Shown here one piece after another: positions 8,097-15,019 of a DNA stretch of 64,000 nt. Under the pieces are notes generated by a model. The model did no database searches. It was not told where the DNA came from and worked only from the letters and a program-made list of their open reading frames with translations. The translations under genes were made by a program, and so were the position numbers. Source of the stretch: Saccharopolyspora kobensis (GTDB lineage: Bacteria; Actinomycetota; Actinomycetes; Mycobacteriales; Pseudonocardiaceae); NCBI RefSeq assembly GCF_900108315.1, contig NZ_FNVB01000005.1, positions 186,001 through 250,000 on the forward strand, read 5' to 3'. Position 1 is the first letter of the stretch, and every line of letters begins with the position of its first letter.

Positions 8097-8675
8097 TCAC
8101 ACCCCCGTTCCCGGCCAGGTGACCAGGCCCTGGCCGTTGATCCGCACATCGGCCCGGCGAGCCGTGCCCTCGGCCTGGTAGACCGCCCGCTCAGCGCGCA
8201 TCCAGGCGCGCAGGTGCTCTCTCGCGCCTTCACCGTCACGCGCCACGGTGCGCGTCAGGCACTCCGCCGGCCCGGCCTCCACCCACACCAGCAGCGTGCT
8301 GAGGCCGTCGAACCGCCGCGCGCCCGCCCCACAGCCCTCGACGATCAGGTGCTCGGCCTGCGGAACGTCGTGCCAGTCGGCGTATTCGCCCGCGTACCAG
8401 TCATATCGCTGGTAGCGGCCGTCCCGCCCGGCGGCCATCGGTTCGAGCACCTGCCGCCCGAGCCGGTCCACCCCGGCGAGCATGCCGTTCCACCCGTCGT
8501 AGAGGTCGTCCATGTGCACGACCTGCGCGGACAACGCCTCGGCGAGCTGGTCGGCGAGCGTCGTCTTGCCGGATCCCGCGGGCCCGTCGATGATCACCAG
8601 CCGCGTGCTCCCGAGCCGCGGCGCCGCCTGCGCCCGCCGCACGAGCCCTTCGAGCACAACAGGACCAACGCTCAC
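8097..8675 (-). CDS. uridine-kinase-like P-loop NTPase
   Basis: A 192-residue protein with a Walker A motif GPAGSGKTTLA near residue 30, a VVHMDDLYDGW segment like the uridine-kinase HxDDFY region, and LIVEGCGAG in place of Walker B. The C-terminal half has a helical lid with RTVARDGEGAREHLRAW. The family phosphorylates nucleosides or related small molecules; the substrate is not readable. GTG at 8675 follows GGGAGG with a four-base spacer; the longer reading upstream runs through non-conserved sequence and an SDR relic. It is the likely first gene of an operon with the VOC gene. Confidence 0.8.
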   Translation of the reverse strand: MSVGPVVLEGLVRRAQAAPRLGSTRLVIIDGPAGSGKTTLADQLAEALSAQVVHMDDLYDGWNGMLAGVDRLGRQVLEPMAAGRDGRYQRYDWYAGEYADWHDVPQAEHLIVEGCGAGARRFDGLSTLLVWVEAGPAECLTRTVARDGEGAREHLRAWMRAERAVYQAEGTARRADVRINGQGLVTWPGTGV

Positions 8676-8764
8676 CGAACCTCCCGACGGAACACCGCCG
8701 CCATTCTCCCCGAAGCGCGGGACGGAGCTTCCAGCCCCACTGCTCGACGCCTCGGCCGACGACG

Positions 8765-8785
8765 TGCGCACCACGGTGGTGCGCA
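8765..8785. repeat. 21-bp palindrome
   Basis: Perfect arms TGCGCACCAC (8765-8774) and GTGGTGCGCA (8776-8785) flank one central base. It lies 90 bp upstream of the kinase-like gene and directly beside the SDR relic. It may be an operator for the kinase/VOC operon or a scar of the event that truncated the SDR gene. Confidence 0.5.
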
Positions 8786-8792
8786 GGCGGCA

Positions 8793-9101
8793 CTGCTGAA
8801 CATCGTCGCGCTCGAACACTCGATCCGGGACGAAACCCCGCTCGCGGACACGGCGCGCGCCGCTGCCGCCGCGTCGGGAATCCGGCTCGTCGACGAGCCG
8901 CTGGACACCTTCCAGCGCATCATCCAGACGAACCTCGTCGGTGTCCACATCGGAATCCGGGCCGTCGTGCCCGCGATGCGGCGCGCCGGTGGTGGCTCGA
9001 TCGTCACCTACCTGCTCAGCGACAGCGCGAGCTGCACGACGGGCGTGGAGCTCGCCGTCGACGGCGGCTGGACGGCCGGTCCGCCCGTGCCCGGCCGCTG
9101 A
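8793..9101 (+). pseudogene. remnant of a short-chain dehydrogenase gene
   Basis: Conceptual translation gives a DTFQRIIQTNLVGVHIG helix typical of the SDR dimer interface and VVPAMRRAGGGSIV leading into the catalytic strand. It then jumps directly to the C-terminal YLLSDSASCTTGVELAVDGG that ends most SDRs of the hydroxysteroid-dehydrogenase type. The N-terminal Rossmann motif and about 100 residues including the catalytic Tyr and Lys are missing. No good start codon is present. This is a dead, internally deleted gene. The stretch from 8676 to 9207 otherwise holds two inverted repeats and no gene. Confidence 0.75.
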
Positions 9102-9159
9102 GCCTCACGACGAATCGCCGGAGCCGTCCGCTCGGTGGAAAGGCCGGGGCTCGGCGGGA

Positions 9160-9183
9160 TGTCGATCTCTGCGAAGATCGACA
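9160..9183. promoter_or_regulatory. inverted repeat upstream of the DUF574 methyltransferase
   Basis: Perfect 9-bp arms TGTCGATCT (9160-9168) and AGATCGACA (9175-9183) with a 6-nt loop, 24 bp ahead of the start codon. It could be an operator or a 5' leader hairpin. Confidence 0.5.
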
Positions 9184-9207
9184 CGCGTAGACCGAGGGGA
9201 GCACGGC

Positions 9208-10017
9208 ATGGGCGACGGGCGCAGCAGTCTCGACCTGCAGACCGATCGAGCGCACGGCGCGCGGATCTACGACTACATCCTCGGCGGCAAGGACAACTAC
9301 TCCGCCGACCGCGCCGCCGCGGAAGCCACCCTGCAGGTCTGGCCCGCCCTCCCGGTGCACATGCGCGCCAACCGCGAGTTCATGCACCGCGCCGGCCGCT
9401 ACCTGGCCACCGAGTGCGGCATCGACCAGTTCCTGGACATCGGCACCGGCATCCCCACCTCCCCGAACCTGCACGAGGTCGTGCAGGAGGTGCGCCCGGA
9501 CGCGCGCATCGTCTACACCGACAACGACCCGATCGTTCTGGTGCACGCCCGCGCGCTGATGTCCAGCACCGAGCAGGGCCGCACCGCCTACGTCGACGCC
9601 GACCTGCGCGATCCGGACACCGTCCTGAACTCCCCGGAGTTCCGCGAAACCCTCGACCCGAACCGCCCGATCGCCCTGCTGCTGATCGCGATAGTGCACT
9701 TCATCGAGGACGACGAGGAAGCCCTGGCGGCCACCCGCCGGATCATCGACGTCCTGCCCGCGGGCAGCTACGTGGCGGCCACCATCGCCACCGCCGACTT
9801 CGCCCCGGAAGCGCTGGCCGAGGTCCGCCGGACCTACCGCGAGCACGGCGAAACCCTCCGCTTCCGCACCAAGGCCCAGGCCGCCCGCTTCTTCGACGGC
9901 CTGGAGCTGACCGAGCCGGGAATCGTCCAGATGCACAAGTGGCGCCCCGACGAGCACACCGAGCAGGCCGACGACACCGACATCGCCATGTACGCAGCCG
10001 TCGCCCGCAAGCCCTGA
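9208..10017 (+). CDS. DUF574 (SAV2177-like) SAM-dependent methyltransferase
   Basis: A 269-residue protein of a methyltransferase family greatly expanded in actinomycetes. It shows the hallmark N-terminal HGARIYDYILGGKDNY segment, then FLDIGTGIPTSPN as the SAM-binding glycine loop near residue 80, VYTDNDPIV with the acidic ribose-binding residue, and HFIEDDE. The substrate is unknown for nearly all members. ATG at 9208 follows GAGGGGA. It is monocistronic, with an inverted repeat in its leader. Confidence 0.9.
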   Translation: MGDGRSSLDLQTDRAHGARIYDYILGGKDNYSADRAAAEATLQVWPALPVHMRANREFMHRAGRYLATECGIDQFLDIGTGIPTSPNLHEVVQEVRPDARIVYTDNDPIVLVHARALMSSTEQGRTAYVDADLRDPDTVLNSPEFRETLDPNRPIALLLIAIVHFIEDDEEALAATRRIIDVLPAGSYVAATIATADFAPEALAEVRRTYREHGETLRFRTKAQAARFFDGLELTEPGIVQMHKWRPDEHTEQADDTDIAMYAAVARKP

Positions 10018-10050
10018 GCGGCAGGGCCCGGCTCGCCGCTCACGAGCGGA

Positions 10051-11577
10051 CTACGCGCTGCAGCGGGCGCCTTCGGGCGGCGTTCGGAGGTTGATCAGGT
10101 AGTCGGCGACGATGTCGTCGACGCACTCGCTCTGGCCCAGCAGCGCGATTCCGTGCTGGGAGCCGTTCACCGACAGCAGGCTGCCGCCCAGCACGCGGGC
10201 CAGGTTGACACCTCCCCGGTACGGGGTGGCCGGATCGCCGGTGATGGAGACCGTCAGGGTCGGCGGCACGTCGACCGGGCCGGTGATCCACGGCTCCGGC
10301 ATGGTCGGCGGCTCCGGCCACGCCTCGCACTCGTGGTGCGATTCCGGCACCGGCCTGCCGGGGTCGGCGAACGGGACGGCGGCGCTGACCTGCCGGGCGA
10401 ATTCGGCCTGCTCCGCGGGCGTGCGGCGCGGCGAGTCCATGCACCGGATCGCGTAGACCGCGTCGCCGGAGTTGCTGTACCGGCCGTCGGGTCCGCGCCC
10501 GGCGGCGATGTCGCGCTGCGCCAGGAGGAGGTCACCGCGTCCGGCGGCCAGCTCGGCGAGCCCTTCGGTGGCCTTCGGCCACAGCCTCGGGGAGTACAGG
10601 GCGCTGGTCACCGCGGTCAGGGCGTCGGAGTAGTTCAGACCGCGACCGTCCGCGGTGGGTGCCGGTTTCTCCTGCAGGGGCCGCACGAGGGCTTGGAACG
10701 CTTCAGTCGCCCGGCCCGGGTCAGTGCCGAGCGGGCAATCGGCGCTGGTAGCGCAATTCGCGGCGAACCTGTCGAAGGCCTGCTGGATGCTGGTCATCTG
10801 CGCGAGGTGGAACTCGGTCGTGGTGAGATCGGGATCGATCGCGCCGTCGAGCGCCAGCGCGCGCACGTGCTGCGGGAACGTCTCGGCGTACCTCGCGCCG
10901 AGCTGCGTCCCGTAGCTCCACCCCAGGTAGGACAGCTTCTCGTCGCCCAGCACCGAGCGCAGCACGTCCATGTCGCGCACGACGTTCGCGGTGCCGAAGC
11001 TGGCCAGCGCCTGCGGACCACCCGAGCCGTCGGCGCAGCGCTGCGCCACCTCCCGGGCCGCCTGCGCGTCGGGAACGTCCGGCACGAGTTGGCCGGCGAA
11101 GTCCTCGCCGCGATCCTTCTCGGCGTCGGTGTAGCAGTTGGCCTGCGGGGTGGACGCACCCACGCCCCGGGGATCGAACCCGATCACGTCGAATCGCTCG
11201 CTCACCGGCCCCTCGGCCCACAGCTGCGCCAGCTGCGCGACGAAGCTCATCCCCGATCCACCCGGTCCGCCCGGGTTGACCAGCAACGATCCGATCTTCT
11301 CGCCCCGCGCGGGCAGCCGCAGCAAGGCGACCTGACTCCGCGGGCCGTCCGGCTCGGCGTAGTCCAGCGGCACCTGCACCCGCGCGCAGTCGAAGCGGGC
11401 GTCGGCGAAGAGCTTCCCGTCCACCGCCGTCGTCGCGTAGGGCGCGCACGGCTCGAACGCGATCCGCTGGCCGTAGAACTCCGCCAGGTCCGGTCTCGGC
11501 TCCGCTGAGGCGGTGCAGCCGGTGAGGGCGAGCGACGCCGCCCCCAGGGCGATGAGCGTCGCACGAACACGAAACAC
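10051..11577 (-). CDS. exported lipoprotein alpha/beta-hydrolase, S33 (tripeptidyl-aminopeptidase-like)
   Basis: A 508-residue secreted peptidase. A short signal peptide ends in a lipobox (LALTGC), so the mature protein should be lipid-anchored outside the cell. It has the oxyanion segment LLVNPGGPGGSG, VGFDPRG-type strand (VIGFDPRGVG), nucleophile elbow GWSYGTQLG and a C-terminal NGSQHG carrying the catalytic His. Domain order and length match Streptomyces SlpD/SlpE-type and tripeptidyl aminopeptidases that remove short N-terminal peptides. GTG at 11577 follows GGAGG by four bases. It is convergent with the methyltransferase gene. Confidence 0.88.
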   Translation of the reverse strand: MFRVRATLIALGAASLALTGCTASAEPRPDLAEFYGQRIAFEPCAPYATTAVDGKLFADARFDCARVQVPLDYAEPDGPRSQVALLRLPARGEKIGSLLVNPGGPGGSGMSFVAQLAQLWAEGPVSERFDVIGFDPRGVGASTPQANCYTDAEKDRGEDFAGQLVPDVPDAQAAREVAQRCADGSGGPQALASFGTANVVRDMDVLRSVLGDEKLSYLGWSYGTQLGARYAETFPQHVRALALDGAIDPDLTTTEFHLAQMTSIQQAFDRFAANCATSADCPLGTDPGRATEAFQALVRPLQEKPAPTADGRGLNYSDALTAVTSALYSPRLWPKATEGLAELAAGRGDLLLAQRDIAAGRGPDGRYSNSGDAVYAIRCMDSPRRTPAEQAEFARQVSAAVPFADPGRPVPESHHECEAWPEPPTMPEPWITGPVDVPPTLTVSITGDPATPYRGGVNLARVLGGSLLSVNGSQHGIALLGQSECVDDIVADYLINLRTPPEGARCSA

Positions 11578-11975
11578 GTTGCCTCCTGGGAATGTTGCGG
11601 AAACTGCCGGAGACGCTAAGGAAACCACCTGGTGGCGCGGATCGCTCCGAAGACTCGACCCGCTCGACCGAAGTCGGAGCAGGGTCAGTCCTCCGGGTGG
11701 AGGTGCTCGTGCGCGGCCGGCAGTTCATTGACACCGGCCGCGTTTTGCCCCAACGGCGTACCGCTCCGTTCCGGATGGGCCACGATCGCCGCAGTTGCAA
11801 CCACTTCTCGTCGCCGAAACACCGGATCAGCGCTTGAGAAGCACTCGAACGGACTCGGTGCTCGACATCAGTTCACGGTCCGCAGTGACGCTTTGAACAT
11901 CGCCGAGGCAGCGGTACGAACACGACCCCGTGGACGGAATCATCGGACGAGACACCGTCGCGGATTCTGGGGGAA
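11578..11975. other. intergenic region, no gene recognised
   Basis: About 400 bases between two divergent genes. Reading all frames gives no convincing protein. A short CCACC-T-GGTGG palindrome lies near 11630. The stretch next to the orphan gene at 11976 is less GC-rich than its surroundings. It presumably holds the promoters of both genes; none was pinned down. Confidence 0.5.
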
Positions 11976-13028
11976 ATGGTGGCGCAGCACGGAAAACATC
12001 CGGTCAATTGTGCGGACGCCGTTGGCGAAAAGTGCGAGTGCGGCCACTGCGCGGGCACGGAGCACGGTTGGGTCGGAAAGATCCGCGTGGCCAGAGGAGG
12101 AACACCAGAAGATCTGCGCAAGCTCCAGCAGGATGCCGACCAGCGCTGGCGGAAGGAGTGCGCCAAGCAGGCTGCGAAGAAGCGGAAGAAACCGAAAGCC
12201 ACTCTGCCGCACAAACGGGCGGCCATCGACACAGCCTGCTCCGACCTCGTCAGAGAACTCCACCACGAAGAACAGCGTGCCGAGCGGTCGCGCATCTCCA
12301 AAGCGAGCTCGGACGGGAAGGCCGCCCCGCGAAGCAGCCCCGTACCCGACGCTCCCATAGTCTCCCGCTGCGCAAAGGCGCACAGCTCCGCAGAAGGCGC
12401 TGACATCCCCGAACCGGCACCAGCGGTTACCGATCACTCCCTTGCCGATCCTGCCTCGGAAGCTGAGCGGGTCGAAGCGCTTGGCGACATGCTCGTGCAG
12501 GCCCTCGGAGAGGTTGAGGAGAACCTCGGACAACTCGGCCTAGCGACGCGCCGCGCCATGGCGGACCACTTCTGGTGCGAATTGCTCGTGCAACTGGTGG
12601 TGGTGATCGAGGAATCCAACCGCGTGCTCGAATCGGTGCCCCGCATGGTGACCGATCAGATCGTTCGATCACGACAAGAGAACGGGTTCACCGAAGTTGA
12701 GCGGAAGGTGATCACCGCCTGCGCCGCGCAAGTCTGGAAACGACTCACAGACGCACTCGGGCTGACCGTGATCAGCGACGCCAGGGTGTTGTTGCCCGCG
12801 CTGCGCGCGCTGGCGGTCCTGATGTGCAAATCCCCACCACGACACCCGGCACTCGTCAAGCATTGCGTTGATCCGCTGAAGGCCTTCTTCGTCGAAGAGA
12901 CGAAGAAACGCCTCAAGCACGTCTTCGAAGGACTCGTCCCGCAGATCACAGCTGAGGTCAACGGAACCAATCCGGCCGCGCAGGCTGCTGGAAGCAGCGG
13001 GCAACCCATCAGCAGTGCCGGGAACTGA
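11976..13028 (+). CDS. unrecognised protein with Cys/His-rich N-terminus
   Basis: A 350-residue protein that I cannot place in a family. The N-terminus carries NCADAVGEKCECGHCAGTEH, a possible zinc site with Cys/His spacing. A highly basic stretch follows (KRKKPK near residue 75), then a long low-complexity linker, and from residue 165 a helical domain with AERVEALGDMLVQALGEVEE, ELLVQLVVVIEESNRVLE and KAFFVEETKKRLKHVFEGL. ATG at 11976 follows GGGGGA. Base composition is lower in GC than neighbouring genes and it has no operon partner. These traits suggest horizontally acquired or fast-evolving DNA. No function is proposed. Confidence 0.6.
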   Translation: MVAQHGKHPVNCADAVGEKCECGHCAGTEHGWVGKIRVARGGTPEDLRKLQQDADQRWRKECAKQAAKKRKKPKATLPHKRAAIDTACSDLVRELHHEEQRAERSRISKASSDGKAAPRSSPVPDAPIVSRCAKAHSSAEGADIPEPAPAVTDHSLADPASEAERVEALGDMLVQALGEVEENLGQLGLATRRAMADHFWCELLVQLVVVIEESNRVLESVPRMVTDQIVRSRQENGFTEVERKVITACAAQVWKRLTDALGLTVISDARVLLPALRALAVLMCKSPPRHPALVKHCVDPLKAFFVEETKKRLKHVFEGLVPQITAEVNGTNPAAQAAGSSGQPISSAGN

Positions 13029-13087
13029 GCCGGTACCGCTCCCACGCGGTTGTCGGCGCGTCCTGGATGGTTCTGGCGGCGAACATC

Positions 13088-13798
13088 TCACAGCAGGGTG
13101 ACGGGATCGCCGAGCTGGGCCTCGCCCGGGGTGGCGATGGTCGCCAGGGCGTCAAGGCGGGTGTCGTGGGCCTCGGCGATCGCTCGCAGCACCAGAGGTG
13201 AGCGGGGCAGGTCCTGCTGGGCTTCGTTGGTCATCGCGCACCGCTCGCTGGAGCGCACGAACTCGACGCGCAGCGCTTCGCCGATCGCCGCTTTGCTCCC
13301 GAACCACTCGTCCTCGACGAAGGGCGGAGTGCCTGGCGGCGTGCGCACCAGCAGGTTCGGCCGGAAGCGGCGCTCGTCGACGGGAACGCCGGGGACCGCC
13401 GCACGAACCCAGTCGAGGGTGGCGGTGGTCAGGACGCTCAGCGGGAGCTGGTCGAAGTGCGAGACAGCGCCCTCGCGCGCCACTTCGACGTCATCGCGGT
13501 GCAGGTAGTCGCGGATGAAGGCGGTGGGGTCGGGTGCCGCGATGCCCTGCGGGTCCAGCAGTTCCGGCCGGTCGTTGACCTCGTCGTAGCGGGAGCGCAG
13601 CTCCAGCAGCCCGGGCATCCGGCGGAAGCGGCGGGTGCTCTTCCCGGAGCCGAACTTGCCGTCGGAATCGCGGACCGCGAACAGCCGGTCGCCCAGCAGT
13701 CCCCGCGCATCGACGTCCACCCGCGGCAGCGACTCACCACCGGTCGACTTGACCGGATACCGCCAGATCCGCTCGACAACTCCCACGACCACCGTCAC
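13088..13798 (-). CDS. MOSC domain-containing protein
   Basis: A 236-residue protein. It begins with a MOSC N-terminal-type barrel (VERIWRYPVKSTGGESL, then DVDARGLLGDRLFAV). The C-terminal MOSC domain contains RFRPNLLVRT and the conserved cysteine in SSERCAMTN. MOSC domains occur in molybdenum-cofactor sulfurase C-terminal regions and in mARC/YcbX-type reductases that act on N-hydroxylated compounds. No ferredoxin domain is attached, so it may need separate partners. It is convergent with the orphan gene and 9 bp downstream of the DUF4037 gene, so it may share that gene's transcript. Confidence 0.88.
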   Translation of the reverse strand: MTVVVGVVERIWRYPVKSTGGESLPRVDVDARGLLGDRLFAVRDSDGKFGSGKSTRRFRRMPGLLELRSRYDEVNDRPELLDPQGIAAPDPTAFIRDYLHRDDVEVAREGAVSHFDQLPLSVLTTATLDWVRAAVPGVPVDERRFRPNLLVRTPPGTPPFVEDEWFGSKAAIGEALRVEFVRSSERCAMTNEAQQDLPRSPLVLRAIAEAHDTRLDALATIATPGEAQLGDPVTLL

Positions 13799-13807
13799 CC
13801 GAAAAGC

Positions 13808-14941
13808 CTACCGAGCCGCCGTTTCCGCACGTTCGGGCTCGTAGACGGCGTGGGCCGCGGCCCGGCGCCGCTCGTGATCGCAGAGCACGTCGGTGCTGTC
13901 GAGGAACTGATCAACGCTGCCCACCAGCGGCAATGCGCGCACCGCGTCGCCGCTGATGCTCTCCCGCAGCGCGTGCGCGAAGCGCTCGGCGTGCAGCACC
14001 TGGAACGGACGCTCGTGGTACGGGCGGGTGCGCGGATCGATCTCCTCGGTGAGGCCGAGATCGTTGTGCATGGCCGCGACCGCTTCGCAGGCCGTGGCGA
14101 GATGGTGCTCGCGATCCCGCCAGCTGGTCGCGGCCAGAGCAGCGGTGAAGACCGGTGTCAGCTCCGCCGCGACGGGCAGCTGCGCGAAAGCGCTGCCGAG
14201 CCACTTGGCGTACGGCGGGTACCGCCGCTTCATGAGCAGGCACAACCGCATCAGGTCGCGGACCAGCCGACCGGCCACGACCGCCGAGCCGACCTCGTCC
14301 CCGACTTCCCCGCACCGCCCGGTGAACGCCTCCTCCTGGCTGATCCGCTGCCACTGGCACGCCAGCAGGTAGCGCCACAGATCGTCCGGGTACCACGTCA
14401 GCCGTTCCCGAACCCGGTTCAGCAGCCCCGACCCGTCGTGGAAGACAGCACCGCGCGTGACCTCGGCCAAGGTCTGGGCAGGCGTGGCGAGCCAGTCGAA
14501 GTCGGTGACCTCGCCGAGCGGATCGAACCCGAGGTGCCGCGTCAACCAGTCCCCGAGCTCGGCGACGACGACCCCGTGGTGCAACGGCCCGCTGCCCATC
14601 CGCATGTGCAGCGCACCGCCGGCCCCGACCGGTTCGAGATTCGTGGGAAATCCGAGGAAGATCCGGGGCAACCGCTCGGCGAGCAGCTCCGGGATCGCAG
14701 CCCCGTGCTCGCGGAAGTCCCGCTCACCCAAGAACAACTGGACCCGAGGGCCCCAGTTGTGATCGGTGGACCGCTCGGTGTCGAACCCGAGGACCTCCGA
14801 ACCTCCGCCGATCAACGCAGCCGCGTGCACGAGCCCGGGCAGCTCCTGCCTCAACACCGGAAGAACGGCATCCAGGTAGAACCGCCGCGAGAGCTCCGCT
14901 CCAGCGATGAAATCACCGACCACGTTGACCGATGCTCCCAA
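13808..14941 (-). CDS. DUF4037 domain, nucleotidyltransferase-superfamily protein
   Basis: A 377-residue protein. Near residue 45 it has the GGGSEVLGFDTERSTDHNWGPRV region, a nucleotidyltransferase-like GS motif followed by DxxxDH-type acidic residues characteristic of DUF4037. The C-terminal half is helical, with WQRISQEEAFTGRCGEVGDE and FHDGSGLL. Such proteins resemble aminoglycoside-type nucleotidyltransferases, but their substrate is unknown. ATG at 14941 gives the normal start. It runs in the same direction as the MOSC gene downstream and the DUF4132-type gene upstream. Confidence 0.8.
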   Translation of the reverse strand: MGASVNVVGDFIAGAELSRRFYLDAVLPVLRQELPGLVHAAALIGGGSEVLGFDTERSTDHNWGPRVQLFLGERDFREHGAAIPELLAERLPRIFLGFPTNLEPVGAGGALHMRMGSGPLHHGVVVAELGDWLTRHLGFDPLGEVTDFDWLATPAQTLAEVTRGAVFHDGSGLLNRVRERLTWYPDDLWRYLLACQWQRISQEEAFTGRCGEVGDEVGSAVVAGRLVRDLMRLCLLMKRRYPPYAKWLGSAFAQLPVAAELTPVFTAALAATSWRDREHHLATACEAVAAMHNDLGLTEEIDPRTRPYHERPFQVLHAERFAHALRESISGDAVRALPLVGSVDQFLDSTDVLCDHERRRAAAHAVYEPERAETAAR

Positions 14942-15019
14942 ACGGAGCCGATCGCGGCGACCGGTTTTCGGCCGCGGCCGAAGCTGATTTCACCGCCGAC
15001 ATCGCTCGGCGCGTCCGGC

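Noticed and set aside
5211..11577. Natural-product biosynthetic cluster around the AurF-like gene
   Set aside because: No synthase, carrier protein, tailoring set or pathway regulator accompanies it; neighbours look like unrelated single genes.
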